A stretch of DNA of 11,464 bases from an uncultured Clostridia bacterium (GTDB lineage Bacteria; Bacillota; Clostridia; Christensenellales; QALW01). The notes beneath the pieces were generated by a model, which did no database searches, was not told the origin of the DNA, and saw nothing but the letters and a program-made list of their open reading frames with translations. The stretch covers positions 1-11,464 of the forward strand of contig URTC01000024.1 in the NCBI GenBank assembly GCA_900550765.1. The letters run 5' to 3'. Shown here piece after piece: positions 1 to 7,074 of this stretch. Both the position numbers and the translations under genes were made by a program. The number at the start of each line of letters is the position of its first letter. The first letter of the stretch is position 1.

Positions 1-1164
1 GGTATCCTTATAGCCCTTTATAACCCCTGTTGATAGAGTTTCTGCCTTTGAGGCGCTTACAGGGTCCAGCGCAATGGTTACGTTATACTTTTGGGCATCC
101 TGGAGCATTTGCTCCAAAATACCGGCGGATTGCAGCTGCGCTTTTAAGCCGGGAGAGCACAGCGCATAAAAGCCGTCAAAATAATCGTTGGAACAATCTT
201 TGTTTAAGTGAATCAGGTATTTGTAGGCTTCAATGCCTTTTTCCTGGGCTGCTTTCATTTTATCTGTTTCTGCAAAAGAAACAGATTTGGTAAAGGACTC
301 ATCCACCATAATCGGCAGATACCGGGATTCGCTTACCGTATTTTCCGTTGCTAACAAATATCTTTTAGCAGCGGTGCTTTCCTCGGTTTGATACGCTTCC
401 CGCCAGCCGATGATCTTGTTTTGTTCGTTTACAAATACTAAAAAGTAAACCGGCAGCCTTGCCCTGAAAACGCCTTCTTCATTGCTGTTGAAGTCATAGT
501 AGCTTCTTTTTTGGCTTTGATAATACGGCGGGATCACTTCATAAAAGCTGCTGCCTGTAAAGAATAACTCGGAAGAAAGCACTAAACCCCGGATCTTGTT
601 CTGCTGCGGATCTCTGTAATATTCCATACATTGTATGGAATATTTATTGTTATTATTACTCGATAATAACGTTTGCTGAATGCCGGAAAGCGTTTTGATA
701 TGCGTTTCAAGAAGATTGTTAAAATCAAGTCCTTCCTGCAAATAGGGGCGCCTGTATTCAATGTTTTTTTGGAACATTTCGCTGTCTTCGTAATACTTTG
801 TGTCATACAGGCACGAAATCCAGTCCATACACGCGTTGACGGTTTCCTGATTCATGGAATCGGTATAAAGATATTCGGCTTTTTCAAATTCCAGCTTCTG
901 TATTAAAAAATCCAAGCATACGGAATCTTTCTCCGCCCATGGTCGATTTAATTCATATAATTGATGCACATAATTATGATATTCATCTAAATACGCATCT
1001 CTTGCTGTATTTTCAAACGTGACGATTCCGTCGCTTATACTAACGTTGGGCGTTGCCGTAGGGCTATGGGGAAGCAGCTCGTCACCGGAAGGTATCGACT
1101 GCCTGCATCCTGCCAAGGCTGACAAAAGAACAACGCTTATCAAGATAATCCCTATTTTTTTCAT
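1..1164 (-). CDS. Large lipoprotein, last gene of ABC transporter operon (3' end outside window)
   Basis: The frame stays open from the start at 1164 to the window edge, giving at least 388 residues without a stop. The N-terminus is a lipoprotein signal: MKK, a hydrophobic core, and a lipobox ending ALAG before Cys20, so the mature protein should be anchored to the outer face of the membrane. A short Pro/Ser/Thr-rich linker (about residues 27-40) is followed by a soluble, Tyr/Glu-rich region that I do not recognise. The GAGGAG ribosome site overlaps the last codons and stop of the ABC ATPase gene upstream, whose stop lies 7 bp from this start, so translational coupling is likely. The setting resembles lantibiotic-immunity modules, where a LanI lipoprotein accompanies LanFEG, but the protein is much larger than NisI-type proteins and I see no specific similarity. 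Function is unknown; a binding or sensing partner of the transporter is inferred from context. Confidence 0.85.
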   Translation of the reverse strand, partial: MKKIGIILISVVLLSALAGCRQSIPSGDELLPHSPTATPNVSISDGIVTFENTARDAYLDEYHNYVHQLYELNRPWAEKDSVCLDFLIQKLEFEKAEYLYTDSMNQETVNACMDWISCLYDTKYYEDSEMFQKNIEYRRPYLQEGLDFNNLLETHIKTLSGIQQTLLSSNNNNKYSIQCMEYYRDPQQNKIRGLVLSSELFFTGSSFYEVIPPYYQSQKRSYYDFNSNEEGVFRARLPVYFLVFVNEQNKIIGWREAYQTEESTAAKRYLLATENTVSESRYLPIMVDESFTKSVSFAETDKMKAAQEKGIEAYKYLIHLNKDCSNDYFDGFYALCSPGLKAQLQSAGILEQMLQDAQKYNVTIALDPVSASKAETLSTGVIKGYKDT

Positions 1165-1171
1165 AACTATT

Positions 1172-1813
1172 CTACTCCTCGCTTAACATTCCGTTATCCA
1201 TGATATACACTTTATCGCAAAGCGCCTCAATATCTTCCGGATGATGGCTTGTTAAAAGCAGCGTGAGCTTTTCTTCTTCCCGCAGCTTTTTTAACAGGCC
1301 GTGGATATCTATCACACCTTGTCTGTCAAGGCCGTTCATAGGCTCATCCAATATCAAAAATTTTGGTTTTTCCATAAGCGCCTGCGCGATATTCAGCCTT
1401 TGGCGCATTCCCATGGAATATTTTTTGGTGGGGCGCTTATCCTTGGGGTCAAGCCCTACTAAAGCAATGGCGTTTTCCACGTCTTCTTTTTTGATATTGT
1501 TCCGGATGCTTGCCAGCAGGGAAAGGTTATTAAAGCCGCTTAAGTTCGGTAAAAAACCCGGTGATTCAATCAATACGCCTACATCGCTTGGGAATTTCCC
1601 CTTGGTGCCCACACGCTCGCCGAATACATACACCTCGCCCGAAGTTGGCGTAATCAGATTGCAGATTGCTTTAAACAGCATACTTTTTCCGCTTCCGTTT
1701 GCGCCTACAATGCCTACGGCTTCCCCTGTGTTTACGGTTAAGTTGATATTTTTTAAAATTTCTCTTTTGCTGATGGTTTTACATAAATTAATGATTTTTA
1801 ACGCTTCTTTCAT
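1172..1813 (-). CDS. ABC transporter ATP-binding protein, bacitracin/lantibiotic-immunity type (BcrA/LanF-like)
   Basis: A 213-residue nucleotide-binding subunit that would power the two membrane proteins encoded just upstream. Visible motifs are Walker A GANGSGKS (37-44), signature YSMGMRQRL (132-140), Walker B FLILDEP (152-158), the GLD D-loop (161-163) and the H-loop His190. Where most ABC ATPases have the Q-loop glutamine, this one has Glu83 in the context LIESPGFLPNLSG. This E-loop is known from LanF proteins such as NukF and is also seen in BcrA-like ATPases. The chosen ATG at 1813 has a GGAGAGG ribosome site. A longer frame back to 1918 exists, but its extra residues overlap the upstream permease and have no family match. 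The gap to the permease stop is 17 bp. The likely role is export or expulsion of a peptide or other membrane-active compound; the substrate cannot be told from sequence. Confidence 0.9.
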   Translation of the reverse strand: MKEALKIINLCKTISKREILKNINLTVNTGEAVGIVGANGSGKSMLFKAICNLITPTSGEVYVFGERVGTKGKFPSDVGVLIESPGFLPNLSGFNNLSLLASIRNNIKKEDVENAIALVGLDPKDKRPTKKYSMGMRQRLNIAQALMEKPKFLILDEPMNGLDRQGVIDIHGLLKKLREEEKLTLLLTSHHPEDIEALCDKVYIMDNGMLSEE

Positions 1814-1830
1814 TTTTCCCTCTCCTAAGC

Positions 1831-2646
1831 TTATTTTTCTCTTGAAAGACTGATCAGGTCTACCTTCCGCATCACCAGGCAGTAAAAGGTGATGGCCAGT
1901 GTTAATGCTGCGGCCCAATAGAGGATAGCATAATTAACAAAGTTAAAGTTATTGATTTCCGTTAAGGCTTTAAATTGACCATTATAAAACGGGTAAAAAG
2001 AAAATTCCTGATAATTTCTTGCACCGAACAGCGCTACCACCATTACGGAGAAAATACAGATGATGCTGCCTATGGATTGCTTGAACAGCGCGTTGACCGT
2101 CATGCTGACAACGGCAAGGAAAAAGGAGTAGAGAATTAAAAACAGCATTTCCAGCATTACCGCTCCAATCGGAGAAAAGGTTCTTATCACGATGGGGGCA
2201 GGATACAGGCTGCCGTATCCTTCTTCAAGATTCGCAGTTGCAAGGACCCCGGGGGACCATTGGTTGGCTAACGACATGTGATTATGTAAGCGGAAAAACA
2301 GGGCGTATATTACTAAAATAGCAAAAGCGAAAACAAGGACCGCCAAAAAAGCAGAAATCAAATTGATGCGGGCCACCGTCTGCCGTTTGCCCATTCGCAA
2401 GTATCTCGTGGCGTCGTCCTCCTTGGCGATGCCGATGCCCGATAGCAGCACTAAAAGCGACATCGGCACCCATAATTTTAGTAAGAAGGAATCGCAAAAA
2501 ATGTTTTCCCAAAAGTTGTTGGATATGGAATATGCAATTCCGCGGCCGTACATAAAGTAAATGGGAATTAAAAGGGATACGAGGATGATCCAGCCCGGAA
2601 TCCGCAAAAGCGTGTTTGCGATCATGGTGATATTGCGTTTAAACAT
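1831..2646 (-). CDS. ABC-2 type transporter permease (second permease of the operon)
   Basis: A 271-residue integral membrane protein with about six hydrophobic segments (near 17-33, 57-73, 95-117, 160-185, 192-208 and 238-257), the layout of ABC-2/LanEG-type permeases. The start ATG lies inside the end of the preceding permease gene, with an 8-bp overlap (ATGTTTAA), so the two are almost certainly translationally coupled and form a heterodimeric channel. A cytosolic loop around residues 75-93 is rich in charged residues (KEDDATRYLRMGKRQ), a likely contact site for the ATPase. The family assignment rests on topology, length and operon context rather than on a diagnostic motif, because these permeases diverge quickly. 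Confidence 0.8.
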   Translation of the reverse strand: MFKRNITMIANTLLRIPGWIILVSLLIPIYFMYGRGIAYSISNNFWENIFCDSFLLKLWVPMSLLVLLSGIGIAKEDDATRYLRMGKRQTVARINLISAFLAVLVFAFAILVIYALFFRLHNHMSLANQWSPGVLATANLEEGYGSLYPAPIVIRTFSPIGAVMLEMLFLILYSFFLAVVSMTVNALFKQSIGSIICIFSVMVVALFGARNYQEFSFYPFYNGQFKALTEINNFNFVNYAILYWAAALTLAITFYCLVMRKVDLISLSREK

Positions 2647-3445
2647 CTGTTTTGCTCCTTCTGAAAAAGAACAGAGCGTACACCCCCAAACTGATTAAAA
2701 TAAGCGCCGCGTATTGAAACAAAACCTCCGAATAGTTATTTTGACTGGGTTCCAAAGCCCATATATTGATGCAGGAGGTAACATATGGAATTGCTATGTG
2801 CCGATGAATTTCTTCAACTACAATAGTAGACAATAAAAACCCTGTGGAATAAGCAAGGTATTTATTGTTCCACAGTGCGGAAAAGCACATGGTTAAAAGA
2901 GAATATACCCCGCCGAATAAAATTAGATTTGCGGATTCAAAAAGGCTGAAAAGCGGCAGGTTGTTTTCGTAAAGTGTTTTTAAAAAATTACGGTCTGTCA
3001 GCAAATCCAACTGAAATAAGGGAATGGATGACGTAGGATCTATTAGCAAGCAGAAAAGGAATAAAATAATTTCGCCGCACAGTACAACGGCCATGCCAGC
3101 AATAAACGAGGTAAAGACTTTTGAAAGGAAGTATTGAATCCGGCTTGTGCGGAGCAGCACGTTCCGCAGGTATTTGCTTTTATATTCCTGCAAGTAGAAA
3201 TTTGCACAGGGCAGCGCACAAATTACCGGCAGCAAAAACGGCAGTTGTGTTGCTGAAATATCTCCGCAGGTGGATGCAATATAGCGGTTTAAAAAACCGA
3301 AATTCGTAACGCCGAATGTTTGTAACATCCGGGCTTTTCCGTCAGTATAACTCAGCTGCTGAAGAATGCCCATAACCACAAACAGAGCAACCGCTATGTA
3401 AAAACCATAGGAATAAATGATTCTTTTAAAATCGTGCCTGAGCAT
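2639..3445 (-). CDS. ABC-2 type transporter permease (first gene of the operon)
   Basis: A 268-residue membrane protein with about six hydrophobic segments (near 13-30, 66-82, 110-135, 170-190, 196-212 and 242-261) and a positively charged C-terminus (FFRRSKTDV). Length and topology fit the LanE/LanG/BcrB group of ABC-2 permeases. The segment QEYKSKYLRNVLLRTSR (86-102) is the kind of amphipathic cytosolic loop that couples to the ATPase in this group. The start has a strong AAGGAGGA ribosome site 5 bp upstream. It is the first full-length gene after a roughly 300-nt leader carrying two candidate promoters and mini-ORFs. It overlaps the next permease by 8 bp. Confidence 0.8.
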   Translation of the reverse strand: MLRHDFKRIIYSYGFYIAVALFVVMGILQQLSYTDGKARMLQTFGVTNFGFLNRYIASTCGDISATQLPFLLPVICALPCANFYLQEYKSKYLRNVLLRTSRIQYFLSKVFTSFIAGMAVVLCGEIILFLFCLLIDPTSSIPLFQLDLLTDRNFLKTLYENNLPLFSLFESANLILFGGVYSLLTMCFSALWNNKYLAYSTGFLLSTIVVEEIHRHIAIPYVTSCINIWALEPSQNNYSEVLFQYAALILISLGVYALFFFRRSKTDV

Positions 3446-3498
3446 GTTTTTCCTCCTTGTATTTTTAATAATTAATGTTAGTGTTTTCCTGGAAATTT

Positions 3499-3606
3499 TT
3501 ATAATTTTTTTGATAATAAAATATCAAAAAAGCCTTTTATATACTTATTCTTAAAACATACAATTTCATTTTCCTTCATCTCCTTTCTGTATTCATTTTT
3601 TATCAA
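3499..3606 (-). other. Leader region with alternative mini-ORFs (candidate leader peptides)
   Basis: An AAGGAGG site at 3610-3616 precedes three possible tiny frames. From TTG at 3606 a 35-codon frame runs to TAA at 3499; it is Lys-rich with one Cys and ends LLSKKL, but TTG is only 3 nt from the ribosome site. From ATG at 3596 a 6-codon frame (MNTERR) ends at 3576 after a 13-nt spacing. From ATG at 3569, behind AAAGGAG, a 10-codon frame (MKLYVLRISI) ends at 3537. An AT-only-rich inverted repeat (3506-3515 with 3522-3531, 10 bp perfect, loop of 6) follows the last one. Which frame is translated, if any, cannot be decided from sequence. A regulatory leader for the ABC operon is the simplest reading. 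Confidence 0.3.
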
Positions 3607-3624
3607 ATACCTCCTTACATTTAT

Positions 3625-3653
3625 ATTGTACTGAATTTTTTATAAAATTGCAA
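3625..3653 (-). promoter_or_regulatory. Candidate proximal sigma-A promoter of the ABC operon
   Basis: On the minus strand TTGCAA (3653-3648) is separated by 17 bp from TACAAT (3630-3625). The predicted start near 3618 would lie almost directly at the AAGGAGG site of the mini-ORF region. It is weaker than the upstream consensus promoter. Confidence 0.5.
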
Positions 3654-3720
3654 GATATTTAATGCTTATATGGTTCCTTTTTCAATTAATTTAATGATTT
3701 TAATAAATATTCTTTTATTG

Positions 3721-3742
3721 TAACGGTATTCCATTACTGTTA
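3721..3742. promoter_or_regulatory. Operator-like inverted repeat at the transcription start of the ABC operon
   Basis: TAACGGTA (3721-3728) and TACTGTTA (3735-3742) are 8-bp arms with one mismatch around a 6-bp spacer. The repeat sits just downstream of the -10 box at 3751-3756, about +2 to +23 of the predicted transcript, a usual place for a repressor. No cognate regulator is next to it. Confidence 0.4.
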
Positions 3743-3750
3743 TGCTTAGA

Positions 3751-3779
3751 ATTATATCCTTTATTTTCCTTTATGTCAA
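3751..3779 (-). promoter_or_regulatory. Consensus sigma-A promoter of the ABC transporter operon
   Basis: Perfect consensus hexamers on the minus strand: TTGACA (3779-3774), a 17-bp spacer, and TATAAT (3756-3751). The start is predicted near 3744, giving a leader of about 300 nt before the first permease at 3445. The long leader plus a perfect promoter suggests control after initiation or by a repressor. Confidence 0.8.
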
Positions 3780-3845
3780 TACCTAAAATGAAAAAAATTC
3801 CAATAAAAAATATATAGATCTTTTTTGAAATAAATCCCTTCTATG

Positions 3846-3882
3846 TAAAAACCATAAAAGCAGAAAATTTTTATGGTTTTTA
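3846..3882. repeat. 14-bp perfect inverted repeat, AT-rich hairpin in the 3780-4050 gap
   Basis: TAAAAACCATAAAA (3846-3859) is the exact reverse complement of 3869-3882, with a 9-nt loop. Only two G/C pairs are in each arm, so it would be a weak terminator in either direction. The rest of the 3780-4050 gap holds no gene I can support. A plus-strand frame from 3907 reads 17 codons, meets TGA at 3958 and continues open to 4057, which could be a decayed remnant. A minus-strand 72-codon frame there has no recognisable features. Confidence 0.5.
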
Positions 3883-4049
3883 ACATATTGTGAAAATACA
3901 GTATTTATGGAGGAAATGTCAAAGATAAGAAAGAGGTGGGGAAAGGGATCCCCAGTGTGATCGGAAAAAGAACGAATAGCTGAAGAAACGCTGGACACCA
4001 TAGGTAAAGGCCCTATATTATGCTTTTTTAAGTGCCCTTGTTTTCTTGT

Positions 4050-4083
4050 AAAAAAATGAAAGCGCCGTAAAATGGCGCTTTTT
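4050..4083 (-). terminator. Rho-independent terminator of the glycosidase gene
   Basis: On the minus strand AAAGCGCC (4081-4074) pairs perfectly with GGCGCTTT (4066-4059) across a 7-nt loop and is followed by CA and a run of seven T (4057-4051). It begins 6 bp after the glycosidase stop. The plus strand also has a short T run after the stem, so it may act on both strands. Confidence 0.85.
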
Positions 4084-4086
4084 GGA

Positions 4087-7005
4087 TTATATTTTACTTA
4101 GTTCAATATCGTCGATGCCAAATCGGATAAAAGCATATCTTTGTCTGAACTCCGGTGCCAGCGAATTCTCACCCCAGGTACCTTCAAAAGTGAAGTTGAA
4201 AGGTCCCGTCCAAAAGCTTTCGGGATCCTGATGGTGCAGCGGACCGAAAGTATTACGGAGAGAATTGAAGAGCGTCAGCCGGATGGTATTTTTGCCGCGT
4301 TTCAGCGCTGCTTCGCAGCAGCGGTCAAAGAACAGTGTTTTGATGGGAACATCGTTGACAGTGACTTCGCAAAGGGCATAACGGCCGTCGATCTTCATGC
4401 GGTACAGCCCCTCTTCTTCTGCATCAAAGGTTTTTTCTACTATAATTTTTCCGCCGTAGAAGGGGTAAAGATCAGGGACGATATTTGTTAAATTGATCTC
4501 TGGTTTTTGTTTGGTTAAGGTAAATCCGCCGTTTGTCAGACAGCTGTTGCGTTCGCCATATGTAAACGGGTCCGTAGCGGATACGCCAAAACTGCCAAAA
4601 AGATAGATGGCTTCGATTTCCGTTGTAAGGGAAAGGCAGTTCCGTAGGGATTCCATGACACTTTGGAAAAGTACTTTATATACTTGTGGATCCTGATGAT
4701 AGCTGAAATGCAGAATGATGTCATTCTCTCCCGGATGCGCATACTGCGCGATATCCGCCGTTTTAAAGCAGGATTGAATGCGCCAATCGTTTGAAAGCTC
4801 TATGGTATGACCGTTTACTGTGATTTGTTTAAATTTCATCGGTTCAATGCAAACTTTTAAATCCGCAGGAATCTCTTCGGCCCGGAACGTAAATTTTAAA
4901 TAGGCATCTCCCTCGTATTGGCGCTTTAATAAAATTTCATGGATGTGTTTAATATATTTTACTTCGTCATAGGTAATTCCGTCAAAGGAGAGCTGTGCAA
5001 AATCCAGAGTGATGCAGTTTTCAGGCATTTGCGCGAAAATAAAGTTTTGGGCAGAAATTTTTCCGGCGGGAATCGGTTTTGGAGCGGCTTCTTTTACCGC
5101 TGCGTTCGCATCCTCTATCAAGAAATAAGATTGGGAATCCGTAAACGATAATACAGCTTCGATGCCGTCAGCGGTCTTTTGGAAAGCAACCGGAAGTGTT
5201 TTTAAGGAGAGCATATCAATTTCCGTTAGTCCGCTGCAGGCTTTTACCTGGAAATGAACATTCTCCAGATGCTGATCTGTCAGATTGGTAATATAGAAGA
5301 TCCGTCCGTTTTCGGTGGTGCGCACATTCATGCGAAGCTGAGGCAAACATTTGTTTTCAAGCGTTAGGGACGCTTCACGGGCTGCGAGAATTTCTTCGAA
5401 GCTGGTATTTTGCTTCAACCAAGAGAGATCTGCAATTCGACCGTCAATTCGGGTAGGTGCGGGACCTTCACAATAGATTTTTCCGCCGTTTTCTACGTAT
5501 TTCTTCAGCAGACAGGCAGTGGAAGAATCGATGGTTTCAATTAGCGGAAGTACAACAAAATCGTAGCGGCAGCTGCCGATGATGAGTTGCGTGCCTTCTA
5601 CAGAACCATGACGGGCCATAATGGATTCATCGCCGAAATGATACTGTACTTGATGGTCTCCAAAGCGAGTCATAATGTCCAGATAGTTCTTTTCCAGTTC
5701 TGCCACGCAGGATTCATCTTCCCGTTTAAAATAGAGGGAGACCGTACGGATAGGATGCAGCAGCAATACATTGGCATTTTCCGTACCCATAGACATAGCG
5801 CTGCCGATATTGGCAAAGAAACGATTGAAATCGGCCAGATAACGATTCCAAGGAAGATGACGGCTGTAATGAGCAGGATAGTCGTATTTCCGTTCGCCCC
5901 GCTCAGAATAGGGATACAGGTGTGCACAAATAACATTGACGCCTGCAACATACTGCCATTGAGCAATACGCTTTAATTCTAACGGCGTAACATCCCAGCC
6001 GCACAGCGCGAAGGTTTCGGTTAAAACTTTTTTCTTATTTAACTGTGCTGCCACAGAACCAATTTGTTTGGTAGAAAGGTCCGTACCTACGTGACGGCCC
6101 AAATGATCGATACCGGGAACATGTTCATATTCATAAAAAGGCATAGCACCGCCGCAGCATTTCATTTGAAAGGAGAGTGAGGCCTCTTCGATCGTATGGC
6201 CGGTAGACTGCACACCGTTTTGATCACACCAATCATAGATTTGCTTGGCGAAATTTTCGGTATAAAGAGTATGGCACAGCAGCCAATAGTCATGCCGCAT
6301 TTCTTTGGCGGAATCGATTTCCACAAACAATGCCGGCAATACGTCGAATACACTATACCCATATTTATGTTCAAACAACACCGGCAGGGTGTCAGACCAT
6401 GCAGTGTGATAGCGGTAATACTGCGGTTCATCGGTAAAGAACCCGGGCATTGTTTTACCAAATTCTTCACCTACGTGCTTTTTGTATTGTTCATGGGTTT
6501 CCTGAATAAAGGCGGAAATAATCTCTTTATTCATAACATCTACATAGCTGGGGGAATATACTTTTGTAATGTTGAGATAGTTTTTTTCACCTTCATCGCT
6601 GAATACGCGGCGGGCCTTGTTGTCTTCCAAAACATATACGGCGAAAGCGTCGGGGTTGAATGCACCTTCGTCAGCCAGCAGATAGGCTACTAAATTTTTT
6701 GGATCTTTTAGCAGTTTTCCGCCGGCAAAACCGCTGGGCCATCCGTTTTCATCATAAGCCCAGGCCTCCATTCCCAGTTTTTTGGCTTCATCTACACAGA
6801 TATTTACGCAGTTGTACCAATCTTCCGAACAATATTCGGTCAAAAGTCCGCCGCGCGCGTGCATGAAAAATCCACTCATAGAAATATCTTTCATGTTTTG
6901 AATTTGTTCACGCAGCTCTTGTTCTTCTAATTTGTCGTTCCAGCTCCAAAAGGGAAGACAGCCATACTTGGAAGCATTTTCTTTTATTTTTTTTGTAAAG
7001 TCCAT
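4087..7005 (-). CDS. GH106-like glycoside hydrolase (alpha-L-rhamnosidase-related), cytoplasmic
   Basis: A 972-residue enzyme with no signal peptide. The N-terminal catalytic part (about 1-440) has marks of the GH106/alpha-L-rhamnosidase-related family: LPFWSWND (17-24), SGFFMHARGGL (44-54), AWAYDENGWPSG (81-92), FFTDEP (189-194), GHTIEEAS (269-276) and TETFALCGW (329-337). The glutamates in the last two motifs are plausible catalytic residues by position, an inference. A Rossmann/amidotransferase-like region follows (about 440-520, with KKYVENGGKIYCEGPAP). The C-terminal third, including about 860-900 (YGGKIIVEKTFDAEEEGLYRMKI), looks like the jelly-roll sugar-binding domain of GH2-type enzymes. 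The start has an AGGAGA ribosome site. It lies 69 bp downstream of the carbohydrate-binding protein gene, separated by a hairpin. Substrate is uncertain: family members act on rhamnosides, but this sub-branch is poorly characterised. Confidence 0.8.
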   Translation of the reverse strand: MDFTKKIKENASKYGCLPFWSWNDKLEEQELREQIQNMKDISMSGFFMHARGGLLTEYCSEDWYNCVNICVDEAKKLGMEAWAYDENGWPSGFAGGKLLKDPKNLVAYLLADEGAFNPDAFAVYVLEDNKARRVFSDEGEKNYLNITKVYSPSYVDVMNKEIISAFIQETHEQYKKHVGEEFGKTMPGFFTDEPQYYRYHTAWSDTLPVLFEHKYGYSVFDVLPALFVEIDSAKEMRHDYWLLCHTLYTENFAKQIYDWCDQNGVQSTGHTIEEASLSFQMKCCGGAMPFYEYEHVPGIDHLGRHVGTDLSTKQIGSVAAQLNKKKVLTETFALCGWDVTPLELKRIAQWQYVAGVNVICAHLYPYSERGERKYDYPAHYSRHLPWNRYLADFNRFFANIGSAMSMGTENANVLLLHPIRTVSLYFKREDESCVAELEKNYLDIMTRFGDHQVQYHFGDESIMARHGSVEGTQLIIGSCRYDFVVLPLIETIDSSTACLLKKYVENGGKIYCEGPAPTRIDGRIADLSWLKQNTSFEEILAAREASLTLENKCLPQLRMNVRTTENGRIFYITNLTDQHLENVHFQVKACSGLTEIDMLSLKTLPVAFQKTADGIEAVLSFTDSQSYFLIEDANAAVKEAAPKPIPAGKISAQNFIFAQMPENCITLDFAQLSFDGITYDEVKYIKHIHEILLKRQYEGDAYLKFTFRAEEIPADLKVCIEPMKFKQITVNGHTIELSNDWRIQSCFKTADIAQYAHPGENDIILHFSYHQDPQVYKVLFQSVMESLRNCLSLTTEIEAIYLFGSFGVSATDPFTYGERNSCLTNGGFTLTKQKPEINLTNIVPDLYPFYGGKIIVEKTFDAEEEGLYRMKIDGRYALCEVTVNDVPIKTLFFDRCCEAALKRGKNTIRLTLFNSLRNTFGPLHHQDPESFWTGPFNFTFEGTWGENSLAPEFRQRYAFIRFGIDDIELSKI

Positions 7006-7028
7006 AAAAATTCTCCTATAAAAATACT

Positions 7029-7066
7029 AAAAAATATAGAGGTACCCTGATTTGCAGGTACCCCTA
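7029..7066 (-). terminator. Intercistronic hairpin, probable partial terminator
   Basis: Between the carbohydrate-binding protein stop and the glycosidase start, near-complementary arms around the two copies of GGTACC form a stem with a one-base bulge and a loop near ATTTG. The minus strand then has a T run (7036-7029, interrupted). It may attenuate read-through so that the first gene is expressed more than the glycosidase. Confidence 0.6.
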
Positions 7067-7074
7067 TTTATTTA

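Noticed and set aside
1814..1918. 35-residue N-terminal extension of the ABC ATPase
   Set aside because: It overlaps the 3' end of the upstream permease in another frame. The ATG at 1813 has a GGAGAGG site and gives the normal family N-terminus.
3940..4000. Resemblance to a riboswitch (GGGATCCCC and CTGAAGAAACGC segments)
   Set aside because: I compared it by memory with the glutamine, lysine, SAM, c-di-GMP and glycine riboswitch cores and found no consistent set of conserved positions. It is also not placed directly upstream of a co-directional gene.
3783..4001. Minus-strand 72-codon frame in the 3780-4050 gap
   Set aside because: No plausible ribosome site, no recognisable domain, low-complexity Phe/Leu-rich end, and it overlaps the perfect inverted repeat. 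It looks like chance open frame.
4141..6866. Several long plus-strand and alternative-frame ORFs across the glycosidase gene
   Set aside because: They are shadow frames of a clearly recognised 972-codon coding region and lack ribosome sites or domain matches.
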